Shown here: piece by piece, positions 8,659-17,834 of the stretch
Layout: every line of letters starts with the position of its first letter
How positions within the stretch are numbered: the first letter of the stretch is position 1
From: Ornithinimicrobium cavernae
Lineage (GTDB): Bacteria; Actinomycetota; Actinomycetes; Actinomycetales; Dermatophilaceae
Direction of reading: 5' to 3'
DNA length: 64,000 nt
NCBI RefSeq assembly: GCF_003121625.1
Contig: NZ_QDDJ01000003.1
Location: 271,813-335,812 of the forward strand
Notes under the pieces: generated by a model
What the model saw: the letters and a program-made list of their open reading frames with translations, nothing else
What the model was told of the DNA's origin: nothing
The model's database searches: none
Position numbers and translations under genes: made by a program

Positions 8659-9351
8659 ATGCGCATCGCATTCACCGAGGAGTTGCAGTTCATCTCCGAT
8701 CAGCTGGTCGAGATGGCGGGACTGACGTCCGCGGCACTGGAGCAGGCCACGACGGCGCTGATGAGTGCCGACCTGGAGCTGGCCGAGTCCGTGATCAGTG
8801 CGGACGAGCACATCGACGCCGTCCGGCGCGACCTCGACACACGCGCCGTGGACGCGCTTGCCCGGCAGCAGCCGGTCGCCACGGACCTGCGCACCCTCGT
8901 CACCGCGATGCGGATGAGCGCCGACCTGGAGCGGATGGGTGACCTGGCCCGCCACGTCGCGAAGCTGACCCGGCTCCGCTACCCCAACCGGGTCCTGCCC
9001 GAGGCGCTCACCGCCACCTTCCGGCGGATGGCCGAGGTCGCCGACGCCCTCGTCATGGAGGCCGCGCGCATCATCAGGGACAACGACGTCGAGGCGGTGA
9101 CCCAGCTGAAGATCACCGACGACGAGATGGACGACCTGCACCGTGACGTCTTCCGCGTCCTGCTCGACAGCAGCTGGGACAGCGGGGTGCAGGCCGCGAT
9201 CGACGCCACGCTGCTCAGCCGTTACTACGAGCGGTTCGGCGACCACGCCGTGTCCATCGCCCAGCGCGTCGTCTACCTGGTGACCGGTCAGTGGGACGAG
9301 GACAACCTCAACATCGACGAGCGGATCGACGTCACCGAGGTCAGCCGCTGA
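8659..9351 (+). CDS. phoU: phosphate signalling protein PhoU
   Basis: The 230-residue all-helical protein has the two PhoU repeats, each with an acidic metal-binding E/DxxxD-type motif (SADLERMGDLARHVAKL near 92-108 and YYERFGDHAVSIAQR near 190-205). PhoU couples the Pst phosphate transporter to the SenX3 kinase, holding it off when phosphate is plentiful. GAGAGGGAG at 8642-8650 gives the ribosome site for ATG 8659. It is divergent from senX3 and preceded by a PHO-box-like repeat. Confidence 0.92.
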   Translation: MRIAFTEELQFISDQLVEMAGLTSAALEQATTALMSADLELAESVISADEHIDAVRRDLDTRAVDALARQQPVATDLRTLVTAMRMSADLERMGDLARHVAKLTRLRYPNRVLPEALTATFRRMAEVADALVMEAARIIRDNDVEAVTQLKITDDEMDDLHRDVFRVLLDSSWDSGVQAAIDATLLSRYYERFGDHAVSIAQRVVYLVTGQWDEDNLNIDERIDVTEVSR

Positions 9352-9357
9352 GCCGGC

Positions 9358-9894
9358 TCAGGAGGGGACGTCGGCGGTCGTGACCGCGATGTCGCTGTAG
9401 GGGCCCTCCGGCAGAAGCACCGGGGCGAGCCCACTGTCCGCCTCACCCTGGGAGGTCTGCACGACCAGCTGCAGCGAGCCGCCGGGGCTCACCTCGACGG
9501 CGGGCACCTGCACGGGCGTGCCGCTGCCGTCCGGGCCCTGGCCGTCCAGCCGGAGCGACTGCCCCGGGGCGACACTCAGGGTCGGCTGCAGCGCGACGGC
9601 CTCAGCGCCGGTGCCGAGGGTGACGGTGACCTCGGTGGGCTCGCTGGTGTTGTTCACCACCAGCCCGCTGACGGTGCCGGGTGCACCGTTGCCCTCGCTG
9701 ACCACGAGCAGGTCGCGGACAGCGACCTGGCCGGCGTCGACGGAGACGCCGTCCGCCGGGTCGTAGTTCATGTCGGTCGTCACCGGCGAGCTGATCTGGC
9801 AGCCGCTGAGGGTGAGCGCGGCCGCGAGCGCGAGTCCACTCAGGGCCGCGCGGCGGGGGCGGGAGGCATTCTGGGCAGCGGTCCGGAAGGTCAC
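9358..9894 (-). CDS. LpqE-like lipoprotein
   Basis: The 178-residue product (start GTG 9894) has an Arg-rich n-region, hydrophobic core and lipobox LTLSGCQ, then a beta-rich domain with alternating Val/Thr strands (VRDLLVVSEGNG, VTVTLGTGAEAV). The position beside and divergent from carD equals that of lpqE in mycobacteria; those proteins resemble periplasmic copper chaperone-like/DUF461 folds, but no His/Met copper ligands are evident here. The upstream in-frame codons to 10122 run through the carD promoter and were not used. Confidence 0.7.
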   Translation of the reverse strand: MTFRTAAQNASRPRRAALSGLALAAALTLSGCQISSPVTTDMNYDPADGVSVDAGQVAVRDLLVVSEGNGAPGTVSGLVVNNTSEPTEVTVTLGTGAEAVALQPTLSVAPGQSLRLDGQGPDGSGTPVQVPAVEVSPGGSLQLVVQTSQGEADSGLAPVLLPEGPYSDIAVTTADVPS

Positions 9895-10022
9895 GAGGGA
9901 CACTCTAGCCGCCCCTCCACGCGCGCGTGGAGGACCCGTGCGGACAGGGTGTCCGGAGGGTGCAGGAAACTCCCAGAACGGTCGTCCCGAGACGCTGACC
10001 AGCACAAATATCAAGCATGTCA

Positions 10023-10052
10023 TTACGTGATCTGCGCCACGCATGGTACCCT
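10023..10052 (+). promoter_or_regulatory. carD: possible carD promoter
   Basis: TACCCT at 10047-10052 can serve as -10 with TTACGT at 10023-10028 as a weak -35, an 18-bp spacer. The ribosome site AAAGGGG lies just before the ATG at 10081. Confidence 0.35.
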
Positions 10053-10080
10053 TGAGGTCCGCGAAAGGGGCTAACTGAAG

Positions 10081-10563
10081 ATGACGTTCAAGGTCGGCGA
10101 GACGGTTGTGTACCCGCACCACGGGGCCGCACTGATCGAAGAAATGAAGACGCGCACCATCAAGGGCGAGGAGAAGCTCTACCTAAAGCTCAAGGTCGCA
10201 CAGGGTGATCTGACCATTGAAGTTCCCGCAGACAACTGCGATCTGGTCGGGGTCCGCGATGTCGTCGGCAAGGAGGGACTGGACAAGGTGTTCGAGGTGC
10301 TGCGCGCCGAGCACACCGAGGAGCCGACCAACTGGTCCCGCCGCTACAAGGCCAACCTGGAGAAGCTTGCCTCCGGTGACGTGATCCGGGTGGCGGAGGT
10401 GGTCCGCGACCTGTGGCGTCGCGACAAGGACCGCGGGCTGTCGACCGGTGAGAAGCGTCTGCTCAACAAGGCCCGTCAGATCCTCGTCTCCGAGCTCGCG
10501 CTCGCCGAGAAGACCAACGAGGACAAGGCCGAGGCCACTCTGGACGAGGTCCTGGCCTCCTGA
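10081..10563 (+). CDS. carD: RNA polymerase-binding transcription factor CarD
   Basis: The 160-residue protein stabilises open promoter complexes, chiefly at rRNA promoters. An N-terminal Tudor-like RNAP-interaction domain ([18 protein letters not shown], about 1-60) is followed by an all-helical DNA-binding domain with the conserved Trp in [17 protein letters not shown]. It is the full family length. It is followed immediately by ispD, as in mycobacteria. Confidence 0.95.
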   Translation: MTFKVGETVVYPHHGAALIEEMKTRTIKGEEKLYLKLKVAQGDLTIEVPADNCDLVGVRDVVGKEGLDKVFEVLRAEHTEEPTNWSRRYKANLEKLASGDVIRVAEVVRDLWRRDKDRGLSTGEKRLLNKARQILVSELALAEKTNEDKAEATLDEVLAS

Positions 10564-10583
10564 CTCCACAGCACCGCGTCGGC

Positions 10584-11948
10584 GTGATCCTGGTGGCCGC
10601 CGGCCGGGGCACCCGCCTCGGAGCCGACCGGCCCAAGGCTCTCGTGCCTCTCGGGCACGGACCCGCTGCACTACCGCTGGTGACACACGCCCTCCGGGGC
10701 GTGTTGTCATGTCCGGACCTGACCGACGTCGCGGTCGTCGCACCGCCGGACCGTATGCCGGAGCTCACCGCGGCCGTGCGCCTCGCCTCTGCCGAGGGCT
10801 CGGCGGACCGGCTCCTGGGGGCGCAGGGACAGGACGTGTCCGTCCGGGTCGTGCCCGGCGGCGACGAGCGCAGCGACTCCGTCGCCGCCGGCCTGGGGGC
10901 CCTGCCTGGAGGAGTGGGCATCGTCCTGGTGCACGACGCGGCCCGGGCGCTGACGCCACCGAGCGTCTTCCACCGGGTGGTGGCCGCCGTCCGGCACGGC
11001 CACCCGGCGGTCACGCCGGCCCTGCGCGTGACGGACACCATCAAGACCGTGGACACCCGCGACCACGTGGTCAGCACCCCGGACCGCTCCGTGCTGCGTG
11101 CGGTCCAGACTCCCCAGGGGTTCCTCCGTGAGACCCTCGAGCGGGCACACCGGCACGGGGGTGGGGCCGTCACCGACGACGCCGGGCTCGTCGAGGCGCT
11201 CGGCACGGCCGTCCTGGTCGTCGACGGGGACCCGAGGGCGCTCAAGATCACCGGCCCGGAGGACCTGGCCACCGCCGGTGCCTGGATGCAGCAGACCGGT
11301 GGCACGCCCACCCCGACCCCGCCCACGGCTGGCGCCTCACCTGGTCGGGGCGAGATCGGTCCCGGCCGCCGGCCGGTCCTGCTCGTCCTCGGCGGCCTGC
11401 CGGGCGCCGGCAAGACCACCGTGGCGCGTGCCTGGGCCCGGCAGCGGGGCGCCGTGCACGTGCGTCTCGACACCATCGAGCAGGCACTCGTCCGCGCCGA
11501 ACCCGGCCGCGGGGTCGGTCCGGAGGGCTACGCGGCCGCCTACGCCGTCGCCGCCGACCAGCTCGCCCTCGGGCTCGACGTCGTGGCCGACTCAGTCAAC
11601 CCCCTGCCGGTGACGCGACAGGCCTGGCGAGACGTGGCCGCGGAGTCCGGGGCACGGGTCGTCGAGGTCGAGCTGACCTGCGACCCCGCCGAGCACCGCG
11701 AGCGGGTGGAGACCCGCTCGGCCGACATCGAGGGTCACCGGCTGCCGGACTGGTCGGCGGTCGGAACGGCCGACTACGCCCCCTGGCCCGAGGCCGGCCT
11801 GTCCCTGGACACGACGGGCCAGGACGTGGCTGCCCTCGTGCGACGCCTCGAGGAGCAGGTCACCGGCACCGGCGAGCGGCCCACCGACCCGGCGGCGGGT
11901 GCCACCGACTCGACAGCGGCCGACCGGCTCACCCCACCTGGGGCATGA
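10584..11948 (+). CDS. ispD: IspD (2-C-methyl-D-erythritol 4-phosphate cytidylyltransferase) fused to a P-loop kinase-like domain
   Basis: Residues 1-235 are a complete IspD of the non-mevalonate isoprenoid pathway: CTP-binding AAGRGTRLGADRPKAL, VHDAARALTP, RVTDTIKTVD, VQTPQGF, TDDAGLVEALG and KITGPEDL. After a Pro/Thr/Gly linker (about 237-262) residues 263-430 form a P-loop domain with Walker A GLPGAGKT (271-278) and a DTIEQAL switch, resembling AAA_33/gluconate-kinase-like small kinases; its substrate is unknown. No stop or frameshift separates the domains. Start: GTG 10584, 20 nt after carD; CTG 10560 would add eight residues. Its end overlaps the convergent oxidoreductase by 20 nt. Confidence 0.88.
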   Translation: MILVAAGRGTRLGADRPKALVPLGHGPAALPLVTHALRGVLSCPDLTDVAVVAPPDRMPELTAAVRLASAEGSADRLLGAQGQDVSVRVVPGGDERSDSVAAGLGALPGGVGIVLVHDAARALTPPSVFHRVVAAVRHGHPAVTPALRVTDTIKTVDTRDHVVSTPDRSVLRAVQTPQGFLRETLERAHRHGGGAVTDDAGLVEALGTAVLVVDGDPRALKITGPEDLATAGAWMQQTGGTPTPTPPTAGASPGRGEIGPGRRPVLLVLGGLPGAGKTTVARAWARQRGAVHVRLDTIEQALVRAEPGRGVGPEGYAAAYAVAADQLALGLDVVADSVNPLPVTRQAWRDVAAESGARVVEVELTCDPAEHRERVETRSADIEGHRLPDWSAVGTADYAPWPEAGLSLDTTGQDVAALVRRLEEQVTGTGERPTDPAAGATDSTAADRLTPPGA

Positions 11949-12882
11949 CCTCCGCGGCGACCAGCTCCAGGTGGTCCACGACGTCGTCGGACAGGTCCAG
12001 CACCTGCAGGTAGACCCGGGTGATGCCGGTCCGCTCCACCCACCGGCCGATCCGGTCGACCACCTCGGCCGGCGTCCCGGCCAGGCCGTTCTCGCGCAGC
12101 TCCTCCGGTGCCCGCCCGATGGCCTGTGCCCGGGCCCGGAAACCCGCCTCGTCCCGCCCCACGACAGCGGTCAGCGCCGCGGAGCGGACCAGGTCGGCCG
12201 GCTCGCGTCCGGCGCTCTCGCAGGCGTCGGAGACCCGCTCGAACTGCGTCGCCGCCTGCTCCAGCGGCACGAAGGCGACGTTGAACTCGGCGGCGTACCG
12301 CGCCGCCAGCGCGGGCGTCCGCCGGCGGCCGGCCCCACCGACGATGACCGGCGGGCCACCGGAGACCGGGTCCTGCTGCACCGGCTTGGGGAGGGCAGGT
12401 GAGTCGTCCACGGTCACGGTGCTGCCGGCATACGAGAACGTCTGTCCCTCCGGCGTGCCCCACAGACCCGTGATGACGGCCAGCGAGTCCTCCAGCAGGT
12501 CGAAGCGCTCACCGACCTCCGGGAACGGGATGCCGTAGGCCGTGTGCTCCGCCCCGAACCAGCCCGCGCCCAGGCCGAACTCGACGCGACCGTCGCTCAT
12601 CGCGTCGACCTGGGCCACGGCGATGGCGGTCGGTCCGGGCAGCCGGAAGGTCGCCGAGCTGACCAGCGTGCCCAGCCGGATCGTCGAGGTCTCCCGGGCC
12701 AGCCCGGCGAGGGTGACCCAGGCGTCGGTCGGCCCCGGCAGGCCGTCGCGCTCGCCCATGGCCAGGTAGTGGTCGGAGCGGAAGAAGGCGCCGTAGCCGC
12801 AGGCCTCGGCCGTGCGGGCGGCGCGGAGCTGGTCGGCATAGGTCGCCCCCTGCTGGGGCTCGGTGAAGAGACGGAGTTCCAC
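11929..12882 (-). CDS. LLM-class F420-dependent oxidoreductase
   Basis: The 317-residue luciferase-like (TIM-barrel) protein has the family features: [15 protein letters not shown] near the N-terminus, [21 protein letters not shown] in the middle and [21 protein letters not shown]. Such enzymes use F420 or FMN; the substrate is unknown. Start GTG 12882 is chosen over a frame extending to 13209, which would run antisense through ispF. It is inserted between ispD and ispF on the opposite strand. Confidence 0.85.
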   Translation of the reverse strand: MELRLFTEPQQGATYADQLRAARTAEACGYGAFFRSDHYLAMGERDGLPGPTDAWVTLAGLARETSTIRLGTLVSSATFRLPGPTAIAVAQVDAMSDGRVEFGLGAGWFGAEHTAYGIPFPEVGERFDLLEDSLAVITGLWGTPEGQTFSYAGSTVTVDDSPALPKPVQQDPVSGGPPVIVGGAGRRRTPALAARYAAEFNVAFVPLEQAATQFERVSDACESAGREPADLVRSAALTAVVGRDEAGFRARAQAIGRAPEELRENGLAGTPAEVVDRIGRWVERTGITRVYLQVLDLSDDVVDHLELVAAEVMPQVG

Positions 12883-12932
12883 GGCCCCAGTCTGTCCCAC
12901 ACCGGTGCACGACCGGCGTGGGGTGCCCGTCC

Positions 12933-12938
12933 TACAGT
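12933..12938 (+). promoter_or_regulatory. ispF: -10 element of probable leaderless ispF promoter
   Basis: TACAGT lies exactly 7 nt before the ispF ATG at 12946, with no ribosome-binding sequence. Confidence 0.55.
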
Positions 12939-12945
12939 GGGGCCC

Positions 12946-13449
12946 ATGAGCAGCCAGCCTCCCTGTCGTGTGGGCACCGGGGTCGATGTCCACGCCTACG
13001 CCGCCGAGGGGAGCGGGCGGGTGCTGATGCTCGGCTGTCTGGAGTGGCCGGGCGAGCGTGGCACCGAGGGGCACTCGGACGGGGACGTCGCCGCCCACGC
13101 CGCCTGCAACGCGCTGCTGTCCGCCGGGGGACTGGGTGACCTCGGAGCAGTCTTCGGCACCGACCGTCCGGAGCTGGCCGGCGCCTCCGGGGAGCACCTG
13201 CTCCGCCACGTGCTGAGCCTGCTGTCAGCCGCGGGGTGGCAGGTCGGCAACGTCGCGGTGCAGCTCGTCGGGAACCGTCCCCGCGTGGGACCACGGCGCG
13301 CGGAGATGGAGGCTGCGATGTCCGCCGCGCTGGACGGCGCAGCGGTCTCGGTGACCGCCGCGACCACGGACGGTCTGGGCTTCACCGGTCGCGGCGAGGG
13401 TCTCGCCGGGATCGCGACCGCGCTGGTCCACGCGCGCGGCGACGACTGA
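12946..13449 (+). CDS. ispF: 2-C-methyl-D-erythritol 2,4-cyclodiphosphate synthase
   Basis: This enzyme cyclises CDP-methylerythritol 2-phosphate, the step two reactions after IspD. The 167 residues include the zinc ligands in TGVDVHAYA (Asp/His) and the third His in [14 protein letters not shown], plus DLGAVFGTD and the C-terminal [16 protein letters not shown] nucleotide motif. The ispF reading frame ends inside an imperfect tandem duplication. It seems to have its own leaderless promoter although the IspD enzyme is encoded 1 kb upstream. Confidence 0.93.
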   Translation: MSSQPPCRVGTGVDVHAYAAEGSGRVLMLGCLEWPGERGTEGHSDGDVAAHAACNALLSAGGLGDLGAVFGTDRPELAGASGEHLLRHVLSLLSAAGWQVGNVAVQLVGNRPRVGPRRAEMEAAMSAALDGAAVSVTAATTDGLGFTGRGEGLAGIATALVHARGDD

Positions 13450-13481
13450 CCGCGCTGGTCTCCACGCGCGCCGCGACGACT
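13416..13481 (+). repeat. tandem duplication spanning the ispF stop codon
   Basis: A 32-bp unit (13416-13447) beginning GACCGCGCTGGTC is repeated imperfectly as 34 bp (13448-13481), and the start of a third copy follows. The second copy lies just after the ispF stop. Confidence 0.75.
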
Positions 13482-13527
13482 GACCGCGCGGCAGGACGCG
13501 GCCTCCCCGAGTGACCTTCCGGGGGTC

Positions 13528-13920
13528 TCAGCTGAGGGCGATGGCGGCGAAGACCCCGCCGGGCCACCACAGCCACCAGCCGACCGAGCGCTGCACGAGG
13601 CACAGCCAGCGGTGACCACCGGCCAGTTGGATGACCGTGGTCACCACCAGCGACAGCACCGGTAGCAGTCCGATGACGAGCGCAGCCACGGGCTGGTCTG
13701 CAGCGAGCGCCACCCCGACGAGGACCGCCAGGGTGTAGAGCCCCAGCGTGAGGGCCGGGATGATCACGTAGTTGCCCAGCCGCCACCAGAAGCCGTGGGC
13801 GTGCGTGGGGACCTCGCGACCGCAGGGGCAGAGTCTCTTGCCCACCCCGATCACGGCCGGGCGGCTGCCTCCGGCCCGCTCCGGACTGCTGGTCACTGAC
13901 TCGCCGCCGTCCCCCTGCAC
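13528..13920 (-). CDS. small membrane protein with CxC motif, unknown function
   Basis: The 130-residue product has a cytoplasmic-looking N-terminus with KRLCPCGREVPTHAHGFWW and about three hydrophobic helices (YVIIPALTLGLYTLAVLVGV, AALVIGLLPVLSLVVTTVIQ and a Trp-rich end). The CPCG and nearby His could bind a metal; this is inference. Start is uncertain: GTG 13920 is given; ATG 14004 would add 28 residues. Divergent from the mycothiol-dependent dehydrogenase gene. Confidence 0.55.
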   Translation of the reverse strand: MQGDGGESVTSSPERAGGSRPAVIGVGKRLCPCGREVPTHAHGFWWRLGNYVIIPALTLGLYTLAVLVGVALAADQPVAALVIGLLPVLSLVVTTVIQLAGGHRWLCLVQRSVGWWLWWPGGVFAAIALS

Positions 13921-14044
13921 GGCAGCGACGATACCGCTGCCACGCGGGGAGGAGTCACGTACGCTGACCCGTGCTGGCTGCCCGGTCTGGTGACTGGTAG
14001 GCATAGGCCAGGAAGCAAGCCGTCCGATCACCGAGGAGTTCACC

Positions 14045-15130
14045 GTGCCGAGCACAGTCAAGGGAGTCATCGCCCGCAGCAAGGGGGCCGACGTCGAGGT
14101 CGTCGACATCGTCGTGCCGGACCCGGGGCCGGGGGAGGCGGTGGTCCGCGTCGAGGCCTGCGGTGTCTGTCACACCGACCTGCACTACCGGCAGGGTGGC
14201 ATCAACGACGAGTTCCCGTTCCTGCTCGGGCACGAGGCCGCCGGCACGGTCGAGGCGGTGGGTCCGGGCGTGACCGAGGTGGCACCCGGGGACTTCGTCA
14301 TCCTGAACTGGCGCGCCGTGTGCGGCCAGTGCCGGGCCTGCGCCAAGGGTGAGCCGTGGTACTGCTTCAACACGGCGAACGCGACCCAGAAGATGACGCT
14401 CACGGACGGCACCGAGCTGTCGCCGGCCCTGGGGATCGGTGCCTTCATCGAGAAGACCCTGGTGGCCGCGGGTCAGTGCACCAAGGTCGACAAGGAGGCC
14501 TCGGCCGCGGCGGCCGGACTGCTGGGTTGCGGGATCATGGCAGGCTTCGGTGCCGCCGTGAACACCGGCGGCGTGCGGCGTGGGGACTCGGTCGCCGTCA
14601 TCGGGTGCGGTGGGGTGGGCAACGCCGCGATCGCCGGTGCGGCGCTGGCCGGCGCCACCACGATCATCGCGGTCGACCTGGACGACCGGAAGCTCGAGGG
14701 CGCCAAGGGCTTTGGCGCCACCCACACCGTCAACAGCTCGGACCGGGACCCCGTCGTGGCGATCCAGGAGCTGACCGGAGGCTTCGGCGCCGACCTGGTC
14801 GTGGACGCGGTCGGTCGGCCGGAGACCTACAAGCAGGCCTTCTACGCCAGGGACCTGGCCGGCACGGTCGTCCTCGTGGGCGTCCCGACCCCCGACATGA
14901 TGATCGAGCTGCCCCTGCTGGACGTCTTCGGGCGCGGCGGCTCGCTGAAGTCGAGCTGGTACGGCGACTGCCTGCCCTCGCGCGACTTCCCGATGCTGAT
15001 CGACCTCTACCGCCAGGGACGCTTTGACCTGGATGCCTTCGTGACCGAGACGATCCCGCTGGACGGGGTGGAGCACGCCTTCAGCAAGATGGAGCGCGGC
15101 GAGGTGCTGCGTTCGGTGGTGCAGCTGTGA
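14045..15130 (+). CDS. mscR: S-(hydroxymethyl)mycothiol dehydrogenase
   Basis: The zinc-dependent medium-chain alcohol dehydrogenase of 361 residues oxidises the formaldehyde-mycothiol adduct (and can reduce S-nitrosomycothiol). Catalytic zinc ligands are in [11 protein letters not shown] and LGHEAAG, structural zinc ligands in [18 protein letters not shown], the NAD site is [15 protein letters not shown]. The central loop [19 protein letters not shown] is typical of the mycothiol class. GAGGAG at 14033-14038 precedes GTG 14045. It overlaps the next gene by 4 nt; mshA in this window supplies the cofactor pathway. Confidence 0.9.
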   Translation: MPSTVKGVIARSKGADVEVVDIVVPDPGPGEAVVRVEACGVCHTDLHYRQGGINDEFPFLLGHEAAGTVEAVGPGVTEVAPGDFVILNWRAVCGQCRACAKGEPWYCFNTANATQKMTLTDGTELSPALGIGAFIEKTLVAAGQCTKVDKEASAAAAGLLGCGIMAGFGAAVNTGGVRRGDSVAVIGCGGVGNAAIAGAALAGATTIIAVDLDDRKLEGAKGFGATHTVNSSDRDPVVAIQELTGGFGADLVVDAVGRPETYKQAFYARDLAGTVVLVGVPTPDMMIELPLLDVFGRGGSLKSSWYGDCLPSRDFPMLIDLYRQGRFDLDAFVTETIPLDGVEHAFSKMERGEVLRSVVQL

Positions 15131-15765
15131 ACGGCGCCGGACTGCCCCGCATCGACCACGCGGTGACCTCGGGCACCTTCAGCCTGGACGGTGGCACGTG
15201 GGAGGTCGACAACAACGTGTGGGTCGTCGGTGACGACCACGAGTGCGTCGTGATCGACGCCCCGCACGACGTGGACGCGATCCTGGCCGTCGTGGGCGGC
15301 CGGACCGTCACGGCGATCCTGCTGACCCACGCGCACGATGACCACATCGATGCTGCGGTGGCGCTGTCCGAGGCCACCGGTGCACCGACGCACCTGCACC
15401 CGGAGGACCGGATGCTGTGGGACCGGGTGCACGACCAGGCGCCGGACGAGGAGCTCGCCGACGGCGACACCATCGAGGTGGCCGGCACGGTGCTGCACGT
15501 GCTGCACACGCCGGGCCACTCCCCGGGGGCCTGCTGCTTCCACGCGCCCGCCCTGGGCGCCGTGTTCAGCGGCGACACCCTCTTCCAGGGTGGCCCGGGG
15601 GCGACGGGCCGCTCGTTCAGCAGCTTCGACACGATCATCGAGTCGATCACCGGCAAGCTGCTCACGCTGCCGCTCGACACGGTCGTGCACACCGGGCACG
15701 GCGACACGACCACGATCGGGGCCGAGGCCCCGAACCGCCAGGAGTGGATCGACCGCGGCCACTGA
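15127..15765 (+). CDS. metallo-beta-lactamase fold hydrolase of the mycothiol formaldehyde pathway
   Basis: The 212-residue glyoxalase II-like protein has the metal motif [11 protein letters not shown] (HxHxDH), [19 protein letters not shown] and a final VHTGHGDTT. Homologues sit directly after the mycothiol-dependent formaldehyde dehydrogenase and are thought to hydrolyse S-formylmycothiol to formate; the position and 4-nt GTGA overlap support that role by context, while the reaction here is inferred. Confidence 0.85.
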   Translation: MNGAGLPRIDHAVTSGTFSLDGGTWEVDNNVWVVGDDHECVVIDAPHDVDAILAVVGGRTVTAILLTHAHDDHIDAAVALSEATGAPTHLHPEDRMLWDRVHDQAPDEELADGDTIEVAGTVLHVLHTPGHSPGACCFHAPALGAVFSGDTLFQGGPGATGRSFSSFDTIIESITGKLLTLPLDTVVHTGHGDTTTIGAEAPNRQEWIDRGH

Positions 15766-15853
15766 GAGACGGCTGACCGGCGCGCTGCAGCCCTAGCGCG
15801 ACCGGCGTCGACTGGAGCACACTGGTGTCGTCCGCCCTCAGTGAGGAGAGCCG

Positions 15854-16312
15854 ATGAGCGCGATGGGTGTCGAGCAGCAGGACGTCGAGGCAGGCCCGAT
15901 CGTCTGCACCCGCCGGGTCGACGTCGATCCGGTCCATGCCTTCGAGGTGTTCACCGAGCGCCTCGGTGACTGGTGGGACCCCCGGTTGACGCCCGACCCG
16001 GGGACCTACGAGGGAGCCGATGTCGAGGAGGTGGAGGGCGGCGTGGTGGCCCTCCACCACGACGGCGAGGACTACCCGATCGGCGAGGTGCAGGAGTGGA
16101 GCATCGGCGAGCGGTTCGCGATGACCTTCCACCTGACGCTGCCGCGGGACCACCCGACGGTCCTCGAGGTCGACTTCGAGCCGTCCGAGGGTGGCACCCT
16201 CGTCACCCTGACCCACGGTGGCTGGGGCCCGGACAACCAGTCGCACCGGGGCCGCTTCACCGAGTGGCCGAACCTGCTCGAGCGGTTCGCGGCCACCGCC
16301 GTCAGCGAGTGA
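15854..16312 (+). CDS. SRPBCC/AHSA1-like domain protein
   Basis: The 152-residue protein has the START-like layout: an N-terminal strand ([20 protein letters not shown]), [15 protein letters not shown], then [22 protein letters not shown] and a long C-terminal helix ending in [12 protein letters not shown]. These folds bind hydrophobic ligands; no specific role can be given. GTGAGGAGAG just upstream gives a good ribosome site for ATG 15854. Confidence 0.8.
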   Translation: MSAMGVEQQDVEAGPIVCTRRVDVDPVHAFEVFTERLGDWWDPRLTPDPGTYEGADVEEVEGGVVALHHDGEDYPIGEVQEWSIGERFAMTFHLTLPRDHPTVLEVDFEPSEGGTLVTLTHGGWGPDNQSHRGRFTEWPNLLERFAATAVSE

Positions 16313-16357
16313 GCGCCCCGGCGCGGGAACGTGGCGGAGGCGGGCGCTGCCCGCAGG

Positions 16358-16363
16358 TAGCCT
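16358..16363 (+). promoter_or_regulatory. cysS: -10 element of probable leaderless cysS promoter
   Basis: TAGCCT lies 7 nt before GTG 16371 and there is no Shine-Dalgarno sequence. Confidence 0.55.
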
Positions 16364-16370
16364 TGGGCGG

Positions 16371-17828
16371 GTGAGCCTGCGCCTGTACGACACCGCCACC
16401 CGCGCCCTGCGGGACTTCCAGCCCCTCGAGCCCGGGCGGGTCGGCATCTACATCTGTGGTCTCACGACCCAGGGCGCGCCGCACATCGGCCACATCCGCT
16501 TCGCGGTGGCCTTCGACATCCTGCGCCGCTGGCTGGTCCGGGGGCACGGGCTGGAGGTCACTCTGGTCCGCAACGTCACCGACATCGACGACAAGATCCT
16601 CACGAAGTCGGCCGAGCACGACCGGCCCTGGTGGGCCTGGAGCTACCACCACGAGCGCGAGACGACGCGGGCCCTGGAGACCCTCGGCGTCCTGCCGCCG
16701 ACCTACGAGCCCAGGGCCACCGGGCACATCACCGAGATGGTGGAGCTGATCGATGCCCTCATCGAGCGAGGCCACGCCTACCCGGCCGAGGACGGCAGCG
16801 GCGACGTCTACTTCGACGTCCGGTCCTGGGCCGACTACGGCGAGCTGACCCACCAGCGGATCGAGGACATGGAGCCAGCCGCGGACGCCGACCCGCGCGG
16901 CAAGCGAGACCCGCGGGACTTCGCGCTCTGGAAGGGCGTGAAGCCCGGTGAGCCGCCCACGGCCAGCTGGCCGACGCCGTACGGCCGTGGGCGCCCGGGG
17001 TGGCACCTGGAGTGCTCGGCCATGGCCCGCAAGTACCTCGGCGACGCCTTCGACATCCACGGCGGCGGTGTCGATCTCCGCTTCCCCCACCACGAGAACG
17101 AGCAGGCCCAGTCGCGCGCGGCCGGCCTGGGCTTCGCCCGCTTCTGGCTGCACAACGCCTGGGTCACCCTCAGCGGCGAGAAGATGAGCAAGTCCCTGGG
17201 CAACACCCTCACCGTGGCCGAGCTGACCAGGCACGTGCGCCCCCTCGTCCTGCGCTACTACCTCGGGGCGGCGCACTACCGCTCGACGATCGAGTACGGC
17301 GACCACTCCCTGGACGAGGCGCGCGCCGCGGTCGAGCGCATCGAGGGCTACGTGCAGCGGGCCCTCGAGGTGGTCGGTGAGCCCGTCGAGGCGCTCCTGG
17401 CCGAGGCCGGCAGGGTGGACGTGCCCAGCGGCTTCGCCGCGGCCCTGGACGACGACGTCAACGTCCCCGAGGCGCTCGCCGCCCTGTTCGGCACCGTCCG
17501 CGAGGGCAACCGCGCCCTCGAGCAGCCGGGGGCCGCCGACCGGGCGACCGTGCGGCATACCCTCCTGGAGGTCGTGTCGATGACCGACGTCCTGGGCATC
17601 AACCCACTGGACCCCGGCTGGGGCGGCGGGGACGAGGCCGGCGCGGCCGAGACCGTCCTCGACGCGCTGGTGCAGGAGCGGCTGGCGGCCAGGGCCGCCG
17701 CCCGGGCGGAGCGCGACTTCGCGACCGCCGACGCGATCCGTGACCAGCTCACGGCCGCAGGCGTGGCGATCGAGGACACCCCCGGCGGCGCCCGCTGGTC
17801 GCTGAGCCGACCGACAGGATCGAGGTAG
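16371..17828 (+). CDS. cysS: cysteinyl-tRNA synthetase
   Basis: The class I synthetase of 485 residues charges tRNA-Cys. Signature motifs are APHIGHIR (HIGH), the zinc-site Cys in [31 protein letters not shown] and [10 protein letters not shown] (KMSKS). Length and the C-terminal anticodon region with [14 protein letters not shown] indicate CysS and not its shorter paralogue MshC. The start is fixed by the leaderless promoter; it is followed 6 nt later by rlmB, an order common in Actinobacteria. Confidence 0.94.
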   Translation: MSLRLYDTATRALRDFQPLEPGRVGIYICGLTTQGAPHIGHIRFAVAFDILRRWLVRGHGLEVTLVRNVTDIDDKILTKSAEHDRPWWAWSYHHERETTRALETLGVLPPTYEPRATGHITEMVELIDALIERGHAYPAEDGSGDVYFDVRSWADYGELTHQRIEDMEPAADADPRGKRDPRDFALWKGVKPGEPPTASWPTPYGRGRPGWHLECSAMARKYLGDAFDIHGGGVDLRFPHHENEQAQSRAAGLGFARFWLHNAWVTLSGEKMSKSLGNTLTVAELTRHVRPLVLRYYLGAAHYRSTIEYGDHSLDEARAAVERIEGYVQRALEVVGEPVEALLAEAGRVDVPSGFAAALDDDVNVPEALAALFGTVREGNRALEQPGAADRATVRHTLLEVVSMTDVLGINPLDPGWGGGDEAGAAETVLDALVQERLAARAAARAERDFATADAIRDQLTAAGVAIEDTPGGARWSLSRPTGSR

Positions 17829-17834
17829 ATCAGG

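Noticed and set aside
12883..13209. N-terminal extension of the LLM oxidoreductase
   Set aside because: It would lie antisense to ispF and adds no family-conserved sequence; the protein motif begins at the GTG at 12882.
16371..17828. mshC (cysteine:GlcN-Ins ligase) in place of cysS
   Set aside because: Length, KMSKS context and the full anticodon-binding region fit CysS; MshC is about 70 residues shorter.
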